Assembly: GCA_024225395.1 (NCBI GenBank) | Contig: JAAEMR010000048.1 | Location: 1 to 64,000, forward strand | From: Gammaproteobacteria bacterium | Lineage (GTDB): Bacteria > Pseudomonadota > Gammaproteobacteria > GCA-001735895 | DNA: 64,000 nt | Direction: 5' to 3' | The notes under the pieces: model-generated | The model's input: only the letters and a program-made list of their open reading frames with translations | Database searches by the model: none | What the model was told of the DNA's origin: nothing | Part shown: in pieces, positions 25,523 to 35,418 of the stretch | Layout of the letters: the number at the start of each line of letters is the position of its first letter | Numbering within the stretch: the first letter of the stretch is position 1 | Program-made: the position numbers and the translations under genes

Positions 25523-26404
25523 TTATTTTTCCTCCGAGAACAATGCGTCTAAGTTTTGTTCATAACTATGGTAATCAAGGTATTCATACAGATCAGCACG
25601 GGTTTGCATGGTGTCAACAACATTTTGCTGGGTACCATCGGCAATCAGGCTTTGATACACCTTAAGTGCTGCGGCATTTGCAGCGCGGAATGCAGACAGT
25701 GGGTAAAGAGCAATATCGACACCAGCTGAAGCCAGCTGTTCGGTAGTGAATAGGGGAGTTGAGCCGAACTCGGTAATATTGGCCAGAACTGGCACCTTAA
25801 CCGCATCGACAAAATGCTGATACATTTCCAGTTCTGTCATCGCTTCGGGAAAAATCATATCGGCACCGGCTTCAACACAGGCACCGGCCCGGTCTATTGC
25901 GGATTGAAGGCCTTCTACAGCGAGTGCATCGGTGCGCGCCATGATGACAAAATCAGGGTCTGTTTTGGCATCTACAGCGGCCTTGATTCGATCAACCATT
26001 TCGTCAAGTGGGACTATGGCTTTATTGGGACGATGCCCACAGCGTTTCTGTTGAACCTGGTCTTCCATATGCACGGCGGCTGCACCCATTTTAGTCATAG
26101 ATTTTATACAACGGGCGATATTGAAAGCACCGCCCCAGCCGGTATCAATATCAACCAGTACGGGTAAATCGGAAACATCGGTAATGCGGCGTAAATCGGT
26201 CAGCACATCTTCCATCGTGGTGATACCTAGATCGGGGATTCCGCAGGAACCGGCAGCTACTCCACCACCGGAAATATACAGTGATTTAAAGCCGCTAGCC
26301 TGTGCCAGGCGAGCGTGATAGGCATTGATCGCGCCTACGCACTGTAATGGCTGTTCAGATTTGACCAGCTCTCGAAAGACTTTGCCTGGAGATGTCAGAC
26401 TCAT
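25523..26404 (-). CDS. prpB: 2-Methylisocitrate lyase
   Basis: A 293-residue PEP mutase/isocitrate lyase-superfamily enzyme cleaving 2-methylisocitrate to pyruvate and succinate. Motifs: [53 protein letters not shown] (metal-binding Asp), [17 protein letters not shown] (active-site KRCGH) and [15 protein letters not shown]. It is the first gene of the operon; ATG 26404 is preceded by GGAG at eight bases. A perfect 20-bp palindrome lies 60-80 bases upstream. No PrpR- or GntR-type regulator gene is adjacent, so control is from elsewhere. Confidence 0.95.
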   Translation of the reverse strand: MSLTSPGKVFRELVKSEQPLQCVGAINAYHARLAQASGFKSLYISGGGVAAGSCGIPDLGITTMEDVLTDLRRITDVSDLPVLVDIDTGWGGAFNIARCIKSMTKMGAAAVHMEDQVQQKRCGHRPNKAIVPLDEMVDRIKAAVDAKTDPDFVIMARTDALAVEGLQSAIDRAGACVEAGADMIFPEAMTELEMYQHFVDAVKVPVLANITEFGSTPLFTTEQLASAGVDIALYPLSAFRAANAAALKVYQSLIADGTQQNVVDTMQTRADLYEYLDYHSYEQNLDALFSEEK

Positions 26405-26463
26405 AAATAAACTCCAAAGTGAGGTAAATAATGAAAACTATCATAACGCTGAAATAAAACAAA

Positions 26464-26483
26464 TATTGGATAGTATTCCAATA
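26464..26483. promoter_or_regulatory. Palindromic operator candidate upstream of prpB
   Basis: TATTGGA-TAGTAT-TCCAATA is a perfect inverted repeat with seven-base arms, centred about 70 bases before the prpB start in the only intergenic space that can hold the prp promoter. The size and symmetry suit a dimeric GntR- or LysR-like repressor/activator site. Assignment to a regulator is inference. Confidence 0.5.
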
Positions 26484-26671
26484 GTAAGCATTTAAAAGTT
26501 CGTGTTTATTCGCTCAGGTTTAACGCTCTGATAGATGCTGTTGTACTCTTCAATGTGTTTTCTATGCCATGATCTGGCTTTGACAGGGAAAGGTTTTTTT
26601 TCTTACAGGAACAGGTAGTTAAGCCAGAATTGTCTGACCAGCTGGTCAATTTATCAGGCTTGTAGCTCTCT

Positions 26672-27067
26672 ATGACAAGTGAATCAAGTCGACTAAATTA
26701 TCCTGATGAAACAGCATTACGTGGTTTTAATCAATTAGCAAAAGGAGAAGGCTGTTATGTATATAGCAATCAACCAGACATCAATGATTTCTGCAGCAAT
26801 AGTAATAGATTCTCTCCGTATTCTTTAAGCGCATCATCAGTAGTGCTTGCTCTATCTGGATGTTCTGGTATTCAAATATCATATTATGATGCGACTAGTT
26901 ATACTCAGTTAACCGGCCTTAAAGCTGAAACAACTTTGCTGGTTGAAAGTTTTGATACAAAGCCAGTCAATGAAAATAAGGATAAAATAGAAAAAGTAAT
27001 ACTTTATCTGAGAAAATCATATGAGTATGACCCTGAGAAAGGGGAGCCAGAGAGTGACACTGGATAA
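26672..27067 (+). pseudogene. Lipoprotein-like gene with a damaged 5' end
   Basis: The second half of this 131-codon ORF looks like a small lipoprotein: a hydrophobic run SASSVVLALSGC with a lipobox cysteine (residue 64 of the ORF), then SGIQISYYDATSYTQLTGLK and a charged helix (NKDKIEKVILYLRKSYEYD). The 50 residues before the lipobox do not look like a signal peptide and no in-frame start lies close to it. A good ribosome site (AAGGAG) plus ATG at about 26757 is in another frame and stops after 23 codons. I infer that the true start was lost by mutation or frameshift. It is convergent with the response regulator gene. Confidence 0.4.
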
Positions 27068-27086
27068 ATACAAAAATTTGTAGGGT

Positions 27087-28412
27087 TTATGGTCGAGCTA
27101 TCCCCAGTTTTTGTCGTCGTTCCCACAGGTTTTTTCGACTGATTCCGAGCCTTGCGGATAACTCGGTTTCATTCAGTCGTTGCTGATGTTCGATAACGAA
27201 CTCGACAAAGTATTCATCCATAGAAAGCTCGGGAGTTTTGATATTCGAGCTTTTACTGTTTTCGGTTCGCTGAAGTCCAAGATTCTGTGCAGTAATAATT
27301 TCATCGTTGCTTAAAATAATGGATCTTTCAATAATATTTTCCAGTTCTCGTACATTTCCGGGCCAGTGGTATGCTTTTAATAATTTGATAGCTCCTTCGT
27401 CAAAACTAAAATTAGATCGTTGAAACCGTGTGGAAATAGTATGTAGCATTTGCTCTGCCAGCTCTAAAATATCATCTGTTCTATGACGAAGTGGTGGCAG
27501 GGTTATTTCCATGACATTTAATCGATAATATAAATCTTCGCGAAATTTTTTCTGCTCAACCATGTCGAGTAAATTTCTATGGGTCGCAGCGATCAGCCGG
27601 ATATCGACATATTGCATTTTATTAGACCCAACCCGGCGTATTTCTCCCTCCTGTAGAACCCGAAGTAACTGTGACTGGGCTTCCAGTGATAACTCTCCAA
27701 TTTCATCTAAAAATAAAGTTCCAGAGTCAGCTGCAGCTATTAAACCCTTGCTGCTTTTTAATGCGCCGGTAAAAGCTCCTTTTTCGTGACCGAATAATTC
27801 TGATTCAATCAGGTTTTCAGGTATGGATGCGCAATTGATGCTAATCAGTGCTTTATCGGCGCGTAGGCTTTGTGCGTGTATAGCCCTGGCAGTGAGTTCT
27901 TTTCCAGTCCCTGTTTCTCCTAAAATTAATACGCTGGTATCAGTTTGAGCAACCCGCTGTATTCGATCTTTCACCTGTAAAATAGGGTCGCTTTTTCCCA
28001 TTAAATTCTTAATAGGGTGAATATTTTCCAGCTCTCTTTTAAGTACTATATTTTGATATTCAAGTTGTTGATTTTTTAATAAGCGTTTAATGGTTAAAAC
28101 CATTTCATCATGGTTGTAAGGTTTGGCAATATAATCGGCTGCCCCCTGCTTCATAGCATCGACAGCTGACTGTACAGATGAGTAACTGGTCATGATTAAA
28201 ACCGGTACAGGTTTGGCGAGTCCAATTAATGCGGTGCCTTCTGCACCTGGTAAACGTATATCAGCAATGATTAGATCAAAACCTTCCAGGCCTTCCTTTT
28301 CGGCTTCATCGACCGATCCTGCCGTGGTGACAGAAAATCCATTCCTGGTGAGTAGTCTTGATAAGCTGACTCGTATTATTTTTTCGTCTTCTACGATTAG
28401 AATTTCATGCAT
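27087..28412 (-). CDS. cbrB: CbrB-like sigma-54-dependent response regulator
   Basis: A 441-residue NtrC-class regulator. The receiver domain (1-120) has the phosphoacceptor Asp in LIIADIRLPG and the conserved LIMTSYSS and AKPYNHDE. The AAA+ domain has Walker A GETGTGKELTA, the sigma-54-contacting GAFTGA, LFLDEIGEL and the arginine-finger area REDLYYRLNV. The C-terminal Fis-type helix-turn-helix is LNETELSARLGISRKNLWERR. It begins four bases after the kinase stop, so the two are cognate. Gene order (small ORF, SLC5-kinase, NtrC-type regulator) matches cbrXAB of pseudomonads, which controls carbon and amino-acid catabolism. Its likely target is the divergent sigma-54 promoter at 31699. Confidence 0.8.
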   Translation of the reverse strand: MHEILIVEDEKIIRVSLSRLLTRNGFSVTTAGSVDEAEKEGLEGFDLIIADIRLPGAEGTALIGLAKPVPVLIMTSYSSVQSAVDAMKQGAADYIAKPYNHDEMVLTIKRLLKNQQLEYQNIVLKRELENIHPIKNLMGKSDPILQVKDRIQRVAQTDTSVLILGETGTGKELTARAIHAQSLRADKALISINCASIPENLIESELFGHEKGAFTGALKSSKGLIAAADSGTLFLDEIGELSLEAQSQLLRVLQEGEIRRVGSNKMQYVDIRLIAATHRNLLDMVEQKKFREDLYYRLNVMEITLPPLRHRTDDILELAEQMLHTISTRFQRSNFSFDEGAIKLLKAYHWPGNVRELENIIERSIILSNDEIITAQNLGLQRTENSKSSNIKTPELSMDEYFVEFVIEHQQRLNETELSARLGISRKNLWERRQKLGIARP

Positions 28413-28416
28413 AAGA

Positions 28417-31353
28417 TTAAATATTTAATGTATTTCCAGGTTTAGTTAAACGAATAGTGACTTGTGTACCTTTATTTAACTGGCTGTTAATTTCGATATT
28501 ACCATCATGTTCTTTAATGATGTTGTAAGCCAGAGACAGTCCCAGTCCTGTGCCCTCCCCTGCCTGTTTGGTGGTGAAGAAAGGATCGAAAATCTTATCA
28601 AGAATATTTTCATTGATACCAGAGCCTGAATCGTTAACGGTTAATTCGATCATGTTATTTTTCTCGGTAGCATTGATAGTAACTTCATCCCCTTCAGTGG
28701 ATGCGTCACTGGCATTGGTTAAAACGATGACCAGTACCTGTAATAGCTTTTGGTGATCACCCGATAGAGTCAGTTCTTCAGGACAGTTATTTATGAAATG
28801 TATTTGTTTCCCTTTATGGCTCAATGAAACCAGCCTTAATGATTCCTTGATCATTTTTCGGAGTTCTACGGTTTCTGGAGAATGTCCTATTTCTGCCCCT
28901 ACATGGCTGTAGCTAAGCAGGGAGTGAACGATGGTAGAGATACGGTTGGTTAAATTTAAGATGTCATCAATACTTTCTTTTTGTAGTTTGATGTCGTCAG
29001 GTATTGCCTGCATATCCTGAGCAAGACAGGCAATACCAGTGACCGGATTACCTATTTCGTGAGCAACACCGGTTGCTAGTCTGCCTATTGAAGCGAGTCG
29101 TTCACTGTGGGCAAGTTCGCTTTCCAGCTGGTGAATTTCTGAATGATCCTGTAGTAATACCACAAAACCATGTTGTTCATTTTCAGCCAGACCGCTGACA
29201 TCAGATTTAAATAAATTTAGTATGCTTATCTGGTCGTCAAGATTTATCCTGCTCGACCTTAGGACAGCTTTGTCACCTTTAAGAAAATTGAGTATCAACC
29301 TGGACCAGGGAGAAGTTAGTCGGCTTATGTCTTTTCCTATCATCGACTGTTCTGTTGCTCCGGTAAGTTTTTCCATCGCTTTGTTCCAGCTAACGACCTG
29401 GTATTCCAGGCTGATGGTAACTGCTGCAAGTGGAAGATCATGTAATACCTGGCGATGGAAACGACGTAGGGAATCCAGTTCCCCGGATATCTCTTTTAAT
29501 TCAAGACGTGAATCCTGTAAACTTTTTTCTACAAATTGAATAGTATCTGCAATCGCCACTTTAGCTGAGGTATCTACCTCCAGTTGTTCATTCACCACCA
29601 TGCCGGCTAATACCGGGCCAATTAATCCTGACAGGTTGTGTCTGATTTGAACGCGCAAACTTGCGAAGTCACTTCTATCCAGTTCAGCTTCATTCAATTT
29701 GAGGTCGGATATGGCCAGCTTGATTTCTTTGGCGGCTGTTTCGGAACCTATGGTTTCTGCCAGGCCTGACTCAAATTCATTGATTGTGGATGCGACAGGG
29801 ATGGCATGTGTCGGGCCTTGATTATTATTGCAGCAGGCAGTTGCGGCTTTTCTTTCATCTTCGGTTTGTGGCCAGAGAATAGATGCACCGATAAAAAATA
29901 TTGAATTTAACAGTAAAGTCCAGAAAGCACTGTCGGTGGATGACATCGGTATCATGATGTTTTCAAGAGGAGAGTTGACAAGCCAGCCGGCTTTTGAAAA
30001 CAGTGGCAGGATTAATGTAATGACCCATAGCAATGCACCAACAATCAGGCCGCTGACAAAACCTTGCCGGCTGGCTTTGTTCCAGTACAGTAAACCAAAT
30101 ATTCCAGGTAGAAACTGTGCGACAGCAACGAATGAAATCAAACCGAGATCGGTTAATTCCTGATGCGTTTGTAAAAACAGGTAAAAGGCATATCCGGCAA
30201 GAATGATTAACAAAATTAAAATTCTTTTGCCCCAGATGAGCAGGCTGTAAAGATCCACACCCTGCTGTTTATGCTTGGGCAGGCTGACGGGTAATAACAG
30301 GTGGTTCATGCACATGGAGGCCAGTGCAATCGTAGTCACGATGATCATTGCGCTGGCAGCAGATATTCCACCTATAAAAATAAAAATGGGCAGGATAGCG
30401 GACTGGCTTTGCATCGATACACCCAGCACGAAAAGATCCGGTCCATAACTGAGGTCCATTGATTGCCCAGCCCATAAAATGGGTGGAATGGATATATTCA
30501 GCAGTAACAGAAAAAGCGGAAATGCCCAGCTGGCATAATTCAAATTTGATGTTTTGATATTTTCGACAAATATCATGTGAAATTGACGTGGCAATAAAAA
30601 GGCGGCAGAAAAAGAAAGTAATAACATCATGGCCCAGGGTCCATCGTGGATAGGTTGCATCAGTGCTTTGGTGGCTTCGGTATTATTTTCCAGCCAGCTT
30701 GAAAACCCACTGAAACCATTGAAGGTTCCAAAGACGGCGTACAGGCCAACGGTCATTAAAGCCACCAGTTTGACCAGTGATTCAAAGGCGATGGCGATGA
30801 CCAGGCCCTCGTGTTTTTCCCGGGGGGTTATATGTCTTGCACCAAACAAGATAGCAAACAGGGTGATCATCAGGCAAAAACCCAGTGAAATGAAGCCTGA
30901 CTGGGTTTCGTTGGTTAATATTTGCAGTGAATCGGTGACGGCCTGTATTTGCAGAGCCATGTAGGGCAACGCACCTGTCAGCATCAACAGGGTAACCAGA
31001 ATGCCACTGAATGGGCTGTGATAACGAAATGCGAGTAAGTCGGCTAATGAGGATAGCTGGTACTCTTTAGTCAGTCTGAGAATGGGTTTGAGTAAAATAG
31101 GTGAAGCCATGAATGCGATGGTGACACCGAGGTAAACAGCCAGAAAAGTATAACCTTCCCGTTCGGCCAGCCCGACACTTCCATAAAAACTCCAGGACGT
31201 TGCGTAAACACCCAGTGACAGTGTGTAAATGATGGGGTGCTTGACGAGCGATTCGGGCAGCCATTTTTTTTCGGCTGCCGTGGCGATGACGAATAGCAGA
31301 CCCAGGTACAGTATGCTGATTAAAAACAGTTGCCAGACTTCAAATCTCATCAC
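28417..31353 (-). CDS. cbrA: CbrA-like sensor histidine kinase with SLC5 transporter domain
   Basis: A 978-residue protein. The N-terminal 500 or so residues form about 13 transmembrane helices of the sodium/solute symporter (SSS/SLC5) fold (start [20 protein letters not shown], then [20 protein letters not shown]). A linker, a PAS domain (about 635-740, [20 protein letters not shown]), a HisKA domain with the phosphoacceptor in [12 protein letters not shown] (about 763), and an HATPase domain ([24 protein letters not shown]) follow. CbrA of Pseudomonas (983 residues) has this architecture and transports histidine. CrbS-type acetate sensors also carry SLC5 domains but pair with LuxR-type regulators, so the sigma-54 partner favours CbrA. 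Confidence 0.82.
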   Translation of the reverse strand: MMRFEVWQLFLISILYLGLLFVIATAAEKKWLPESLVKHPIIYTLSLGVYATSWSFYGSVGLAEREGYTFLAVYLGVTIAFMASPILLKPILRLTKEYQLSSLADLLAFRYHSPFSGILVTLLMLTGALPYMALQIQAVTDSLQILTNETQSGFISLGFCLMITLFAILFGARHITPREKHEGLVIAIAFESLVKLVALMTVGLYAVFGTFNGFSGFSSWLENNTEATKALMQPIHDGPWAMMLLLSFSAAFLLPRQFHMIFVENIKTSNLNYASWAFPLFLLLLNISIPPILWAGQSMDLSYGPDLFVLGVSMQSQSAILPIFIFIGGISAASAMIIVTTIALASMCMNHLLLPVSLPKHKQQGVDLYSLLIWGKRILILLIILAGYAFYLFLQTHQELTDLGLISFVAVAQFLPGIFGLLYWNKASRQGFVSGLIVGALLWVITLILPLFSKAGWLVNSPLENIMIPMSSTDSAFWTLLLNSIFFIGASILWPQTEDERKAATACCNNNQGPTHAIPVASTINEFESGLAETIGSETAAKEIKLAISDLKLNEAELDRSDFASLRVQIRHNLSGLIGPVLAGMVVNEQLEVDTSAKVAIADTIQFVEKSLQDSRLELKEISGELDSLRRFHRQVLHDLPLAAVTISLEYQVVSWNKAMEKLTGATEQSMIGKDISRLTSPWSRLILNFLKGDKAVLRSSRINLDDQISILNLFKSDVSGLAENEQHGFVVLLQDHSEIHQLESELAHSERLASIGRLATGVAHEIGNPVTGIACLAQDMQAIPDDIKLQKESIDDILNLTNRISTIVHSLLSYSHVGAEIGHSPETVELRKMIKESLRLVSLSHKGKQIHFINNCPEELTLSGDHQKLLQVLVIVLTNASDASTEGDEVTINATEKNNMIELTVNDSGSGINENILDKIFDPFFTTKQAGEGTGLGLSLAYNIIKEHDGNIEINSQLNKGTQVTIRLTKPGNTLNI

Positions 31354-31553
31354 TTATCCAGTGAATCTTTAATATGGCGTTGTAGTAGCCAGGATAAAAA
31401 GATAGCCACCGCCCAGGCCAGATAAGGGCTGAACCAGGGTGCATCCAGGGCTGCCCAGAAGTTACTCATGGGTGACACGAAAATAACGATGATCAGTAAC
31501 ACTGCTATCAGTGTTCTTTCTGTGCTATTCAAGTGATAGGGTTGTTTGGGCAT
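31350..31553 (-). CDS. CbrX-like small membrane protein
   Basis: A 67-residue protein with two hydrophobic helices (LIAVLLIIVIFVSPMSNFWA and AWAVAIFLSWLLQRHIKD). Its stop overlaps the kinase start by four bases (ATGA), so translation is coupled. Small proteins of this kind, often annotated as DUF3311-like transporter companions or CbrX, precede SLC5 transporters and CbrA kinases and may act as a small subunit. The gene is first in the leftward cbrXAB-like operon, opposite the transporter promoter. Confidence 0.65.
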   Translation of the reverse strand: MPKQPYHLNSTERTLIAVLLIIVIFVSPMSNFWAALDAPWFSPYLAWAVAIFLSWLLQRHIKDSLDK

Positions 31554-31594
31554 GCTGGAATATGGTTAAAATAATGTGAACTGATCTACATAAA

Positions 31595-31637
31595 TGTTAC
31601 CAGTGGGAACACCATGTGTTACTCATGGTAACACATG
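31595..31637 (+). promoter_or_regulatory. Upstream activator sites for a CbrB-like regulator
   Basis: TGTTAC occurs at 31595-31600 and 31617-31622, exactly 22 bases (two helical turns) apart, and GTAACA at 31628-31633. The last two sit inside a perfect inverted repeat with 10-base arms CATGTGTTAC and GTAACACATG around TCATG. The cluster is 60-100 bases upstream of the -24 element, where enhancer-binding proteins act. From memory, TGTTAC-type subsites are those of Pseudomonas CbrB; this should be checked. Confidence 0.6.
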
Positions 31638-31698
31638 ATCTGTATTTTTGTCAGCATTAGTTAGCTAAACAGTTGATGAAGTGTCATAAAGTAAATTT

Positions 31699-31714
31699 TG
31701 GCAGGTAAATTGCT
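31699..31714 (+). promoter_or_regulatory. Sigma-54 (-24/-12) promoter of the ABC transporter operon
   Basis: TGGCAGGTAAATTGCT matches TGGCACGNNNNTTGCW with one mismatch (C to G at position 6) and perfect spacing of the GG and GC elements. It lies about 125 bases before the binding-protein ATG on the plus strand. A sigma-54 activator gene and kinase lie immediately on the other side. Confidence 0.75.
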
Positions 31715-31840
31715 TATAAGCTTATGAGTGTTGCGGGTAGCCTTCCAGGGCTATCGGTAAACACAACATGACATTTAAAATAATATGGCAAAGTTTATTC
31801 TTGAATAAGTGGATGCCCTACAAATCATTAGAGGTCTCAA

Positions 31841-33190
31841 ATGAGTAAAAAAGATAATTCCCAAAATAACAGTAGACGCGACTTTTTAAAGGCATCTGCC
31901 GCCACTGGTGCTGTTGCCAGTTCGCCGATGTTTTTTATGAAAAATGCATATGCAGCAGAAAATTTCAGAAATGCGCCTAAAGGTGGAAGCGTTAAACTTG
32001 GTTTTAACGTTCCCCAGACCGGTGCTTATGCGGACGAGGGTGCAGATGAGCTAAGAGCTTACAAACTGGCTGTTGAACATCTAAATGGTGGCGGTGATGG
32101 CGGTATGATGAATACCATGAAGCCTATGTCACTTAAAGGTAATGGCGTACTGGGTAAGAAAGTAGAATATGTAACGGGTGATACGCAGACTAAATCTGAT
32201 GCGGCTCGTGCTTCTGCCAAGCGTATGATCGAAAAAGACGGTGCACTGATGATTTCTGGTGGTTCATCTTCTGGTGTTGCGATTGCGGTACAGGGTTTAT
32301 GTCAGGAAATGGGCGTTATCTTCATGGCCGGTCTGACTCACTCTAACGATACAACCGGTAAAGACAAGCGTCGTTACGGTTTCCGTCACTTCTTCAATGC
32401 AAAAATGTCCGGTTCTGCACTGGGTCCTGTTCTTAAGAAAGAAATGGGGTCTGACCGTCGTGCTTACCACCTGACAGCCGATTACACATGGGGCTGGACT
32501 CAGGAAGAATCAATCAAAGAAACCACTGAAGGTCTGGGCTGGAAAACTCATAAAACCGTTAAGACTCCAGTTGGCGCGGGTGACTTCTCACAGTACATCA
32601 CGCCTATCCTGAATTCTGGTGCTGATACGCTGATTCTGAACCACTATGGTAAGGATATGATCAACTCGCTAACACAGGCGGTTCAGTTTGGTCTGCGTGA
32701 CAAAATGGTTAACGGTAAGCAATTTGAAATCATTGTTCCATTATATTCACGTCTGATGGCACAGGGTGCGGGTGAAAACCTGAAAGGTATCCTGGGTACA
32801 ACTAACTGGAACTGGGCATTGAAAGATGCGGGTTCTCAGGCTTTTGTTAAGTCATTCGGTGCCAAGTATGGTTTTCCTCCTTCAATGGCGGCTCATACCT
32901 GTTACGTTCAAACTCTGTTATATGCCAATGCTTGTGAAATGGCGGGTACTTTTTACCCACCAGAAGTTATTAAAGCACTTGAAGGCTTTAATTTTGACGG
33001 AATGGGTAATGGTAAAACTGAATACCGTGCAGAAGATCACCAGTGTTTCAAAAATGTACTGGTTGTGCGTGGTAATCAGAACCCAACAAGTCAGTTTGAC
33101 CTGCTGGAAATCGTTCAGGAAGTTCCTCGTTCACAGGTTGAGTACGATGCATCAATCTTTGGTGGTGATTTAGGACCTTATAAGGTTTAG
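31841..33190 (+). CDS. Tat-exported ABC transporter substrate-binding protein (branched-chain/amide type)
   Basis: A 449-residue periplasmic binding protein. The N-terminus carries a twin-arginine signal (SRRDFLKASAATGAVASSP, cleaved near YAAEN). The mature fold is of the LivJ/UrtA/AmiC class I type: VKLGFNVPQTGAYADEGADE, ASAKRMIEKDGALMISGGSS, GVIFMAG, YGFRHFFNAKMSG, TADYTWGWTQEESIKE and ILNHYGKDMINSLTQA. It delivers an unidentified small ligand to the transporter encoded next. Binding-residue prediction is not possible by eye; amino acids, urea/amides or short acids are all conceivable. ATG 31841 follows AGAGGT. It has its own strong terminator downstream. Confidence 0.82.
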   Translation: MSKKDNSQNNSRRDFLKASAATGAVASSPMFFMKNAYAAENFRNAPKGGSVKLGFNVPQTGAYADEGADELRAYKLAVEHLNGGGDGGMMNTMKPMSLKGNGVLGKKVEYVTGDTQTKSDAARASAKRMIEKDGALMISGGSSSGVAIAVQGLCQEMGVIFMAGLTHSNDTTGKDKRRYGFRHFFNAKMSGSALGPVLKKEMGSDRRAYHLTADYTWGWTQEESIKETTEGLGWKTHKTVKTPVGAGDFSQYITPILNSGADTLILNHYGKDMINSLTQAVQFGLRDKMVNGKQFEIIVPLYSRLMAQGAGENLKGILGTTNWNWALKDAGSQAFVKSFGAKYGFPPSMAAHTCYVQTLLYANACEMAGTFYPPEVIKALEGFNFDGMGNGKTEYRAEDHQCFKNVLVVRGNQNPTSQFDLLEIVQEVPRSQVEYDASIFGGDLGPYKV

Positions 33191-33206
33191 AATACCCCGC
33201 TTCATC

Positions 33207-33240
33207 AAGCCATACCATCTTTGATGGTATGGCTTTTTTT
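33207..33240 (+). terminator. Strong intrinsic terminator between the binding protein and permease genes
   Basis: AAGCCATACCATC-TTT-GATGGTATGGCTT, a perfect 13-bp stem with a three-base loop, followed by TTTTT. It is placed to terminate most transcripts after the substrate-binding gene while letting some pass to the permease genes. Confidence 0.85.
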
Positions 33241-33265
33241 CATTCTTAACTAGAAGTGACAGCTT

Positions 33266-34282
33266 ATGGATGCAATCCTCATTCAAATTCTTAACGGCCT
33301 GGATAAAGGTGGAGCCTATGCGTTAATCGCACTGGGTCTGACTTTAACCTTTGGTACCCTTGGCGTTGTTAACTTTGCTCACGGTGCATTATTTATGCTG
33401 GGTGCATTTTGTGCTGTTTCCATGCAGCAATTACTGACCATTTCCAAAAAAGTCAAAGATGAAAGTATTACTTTCTTTGATGCTTACAAAGAACAGCCTT
33501 ACCTTGAAATATGGTGGGGTGACGCAGGCACGGTCATAATCGATTATGCCGTACCCATTTCAATTTTATTTGCTATTCCCGTGATGTTATTGGTCGGTGT
33601 CGTCATGGAGCGAGGCCTGATTAAACATTTTTATAAAAGAACTCACGCGGAACAGATTCTGGTGACTTTTGGTCTGGCCATTGTCATACAGGAAATTATC
33701 AGAACATTTTATGGTGCAAACCCTATTCCTACCCCGGCACCGGATATCGTCTCAGGCAGTGCGGCCGTGGGTGCTGCGCTGGGGTTAAGTGATGCGCTGG
33801 TTTATCCCTGGTGGCGTTTGATTTACCTGGCATTTTCAGCCGTTATAATTTTTGGTGTTTTTGCATTTTTAAAATACACCACTTTCGGCATGGTGGTGCG
33901 TGCCGGTATGTCAGACCGGGAAACGGTTAGTCTGCTCGGTATCAACGTAGAGCGACGATTTACCATCGTATTTGGTATTGCAACCATTGTTGCAGGTCTC
34001 GCGGGTGTGATGTATGCGCCGATTCTTCCACCGGATTACCATATGGGCATGGATTTTCTGGTGCTGTCTTTCGTTGTTGTAGTTGTTGGCGGTATGGGCT
34101 CTCTGGAAGGCGCGGTGGCCGCAGGTTTTCTGCTTGGAATTTTACAATCATTTGCTTCGATGAATGAAGTTAAAACAATTCTTCCGGGTATTGATCAGAT
34201 TATTATTTATCTTGTTGCCGTTGTTGTTCTGCTGGTCAGACCACGTGGTTTGATGGGGCGTGAAGGGGTGATGGAGGATTGA
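33266..34282 (+). CDS. ABC transporter permease, LivH/UrtB type
   Basis: A 338-residue membrane protein with about eight helices. LivH-family features are [54 protein letters not shown] (the cytoplasmic coupling helix) and [20 protein letters not shown] with a C-terminal [14 protein letters not shown]. It forms a translocation channel with the LivM-type partner. Compared with typical LivH it has an extended segment after helix 2 ([18 protein letters not shown]), probably periplasmic. ATG 33266 follows the terminator by 25 bases. It overlaps the next gene, so the four genes are translated as a unit. Confidence 0.85.
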   Translation: MDAILIQILNGLDKGGAYALIALGLTLTFGTLGVVNFAHGALFMLGAFCAVSMQQLLTISKKVKDESITFFDAYKEQPYLEIWWGDAGTVIIDYAVPISILFAIPVMLLVGVVMERGLIKHFYKRTHAEQILVTFGLAIVIQEIIRTFYGANPIPTPAPDIVSGSAAVGAALGLSDALVYPWWRLIYLAFSAVIIFGVFAFLKYTTFGMVVRAGMSDRETVSLLGINVERRFTIVFGIATIVAGLAGVMYAPILPPDYHMGMDFLVLSFVVVVVGGMGSLEGAVAAGFLLGILQSFASMNEVKTILPGIDQIIIYLVAVVVLLVRPRGLMGREGVMED

Positions 34283-35418
34283 TGATGAATTTATCTTTAA
34301 AAAATAACATGGTGGTGATGCTGATATTTTCAGCGGTTGTGTTAACAGCCCCACTATGGCTCGACCCCATCGGGGCTAATTACCCCGATCTATTACAGAA
34401 ATTTGCAATCTTCGGTATTTTTGCCATTGGTTATAACATCCTGTTTGGTTTGACGGGTTACCTGTCATTTGGACATGCAACATTTCTGGGTGTGGGCTCT
34501 TATACGGCAGTATGGAGCTTTAAGCTGTTTACCATGAACGTGGTTCCTGCCATTATTTTCGCGATAATAATTGCGGGTGTATTTGCTTTAGCCATCGGGT
34601 ATATCAGTTTGCGTCGTTCTGGTATCTACTTTTCTATTCTGACCCTGGCATTTGCGCAGATGTCTTATAGTCTGGCCTACTCGGTATTGACTCCAATTAC
34701 GAATGGAGAGACAGGGTTGCAACTTACTATTCAGGACCCTCGTTATTTAGATGCAATGGCAGGTGTAGCGGTAAAAGAAGGTTTGCCATCAACCAATTTA
34801 TTCGGCCAGTTAATGAGTGGTTATTCCGGCTTTTATTTTTGCGCTGTAATGTTAATCATAGGGTTTTATATTTCACTTAAGATATTCCGTTCTCCTTATG
34901 GATTGAAACTGATTGCGATCAAATCGAATCAGAATCGTATGAATTACACGGGTTTTAATACTCGTCCTTATTTGCTTTCGGCATTTGTCATTTCCGGGAT
35001 GTATGCAGGGCTTGCCGGGGCTTTAATGGCTGTTACCGATCCGTTGGCAGGTGCTGAAAGAATGCAGTGGACTGCATCGGGTGAAGTCGTGCTTATGACC
35101 ATTTTGGGTGGTGTAGGCACCTTGGTTGGGCCGCTACTCGGTGTCGGCATTATTAAATATTTTGAGAATATATTTTCTGCGCTTAATGAGTCTGCGTTAC
35201 ATGAAGTTTTTAATTTTCTGCCTCAGGCTTTAGAAAATACCGTGGTAGCGGTAACTCATCATTTCGTTGGAGAAGGCTGGCATTTAACGCTGGGTGCCCT
35301 GTTTATGCTGGTGGTTATCTTTTTGCCAGGTGGTGTTATGGAAGGCGTTACTAATTTAATTGAATTTATTAAAAAGAAGCTGGGTATGAGTGGCGATGAA
35401 TCAGGAGATACGCTATGA
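34282..35418 (+). CDS. ABC transporter permease, LivM/UrtC type
   Basis: A permease of about 378 residues. LivM-family landmarks are [53 protein letters not shown], the coupling segment [20 protein letters not shown] and [20 protein letters not shown]. Nine or ten helices are expected. The ORF track opens at TTG 34279. ATG 34282 overlaps the upstream stop (TGATG), and ATG 34285 would be better spaced from GGAGG, so either may be used. It pairs with the LivH-type protein. A longer periplasmic loop ([19 protein letters not shown]) is present, as in the urea/amide subgroup. Confidence 0.85.
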   Translation: MMNLSLKNNMVVMLIFSAVVLTAPLWLDPIGANYPDLLQKFAIFGIFAIGYNILFGLTGYLSFGHATFLGVGSYTAVWSFKLFTMNVVPAIIFAIIIAGVFALAIGYISLRRSGIYFSILTLAFAQMSYSLAYSVLTPITNGETGLQLTIQDPRYLDAMAGVAVKEGLPSTNLFGQLMSGYSGFYFCAVMLIIGFYISLKIFRSPYGLKLIAIKSNQNRMNYTGFNTRPYLLSAFVISGMYAGLAGALMAVTDPLAGAERMQWTASGEVVLMTILGGVGTLVGPLLGVGIIKYFENIFSALNESALHEVFNFLPQALENTVVAVTHHFVGEGWHLTLGALFMLVVIFLPGGVMEGVTNLIEFIKKKLGMSGDESGDTL

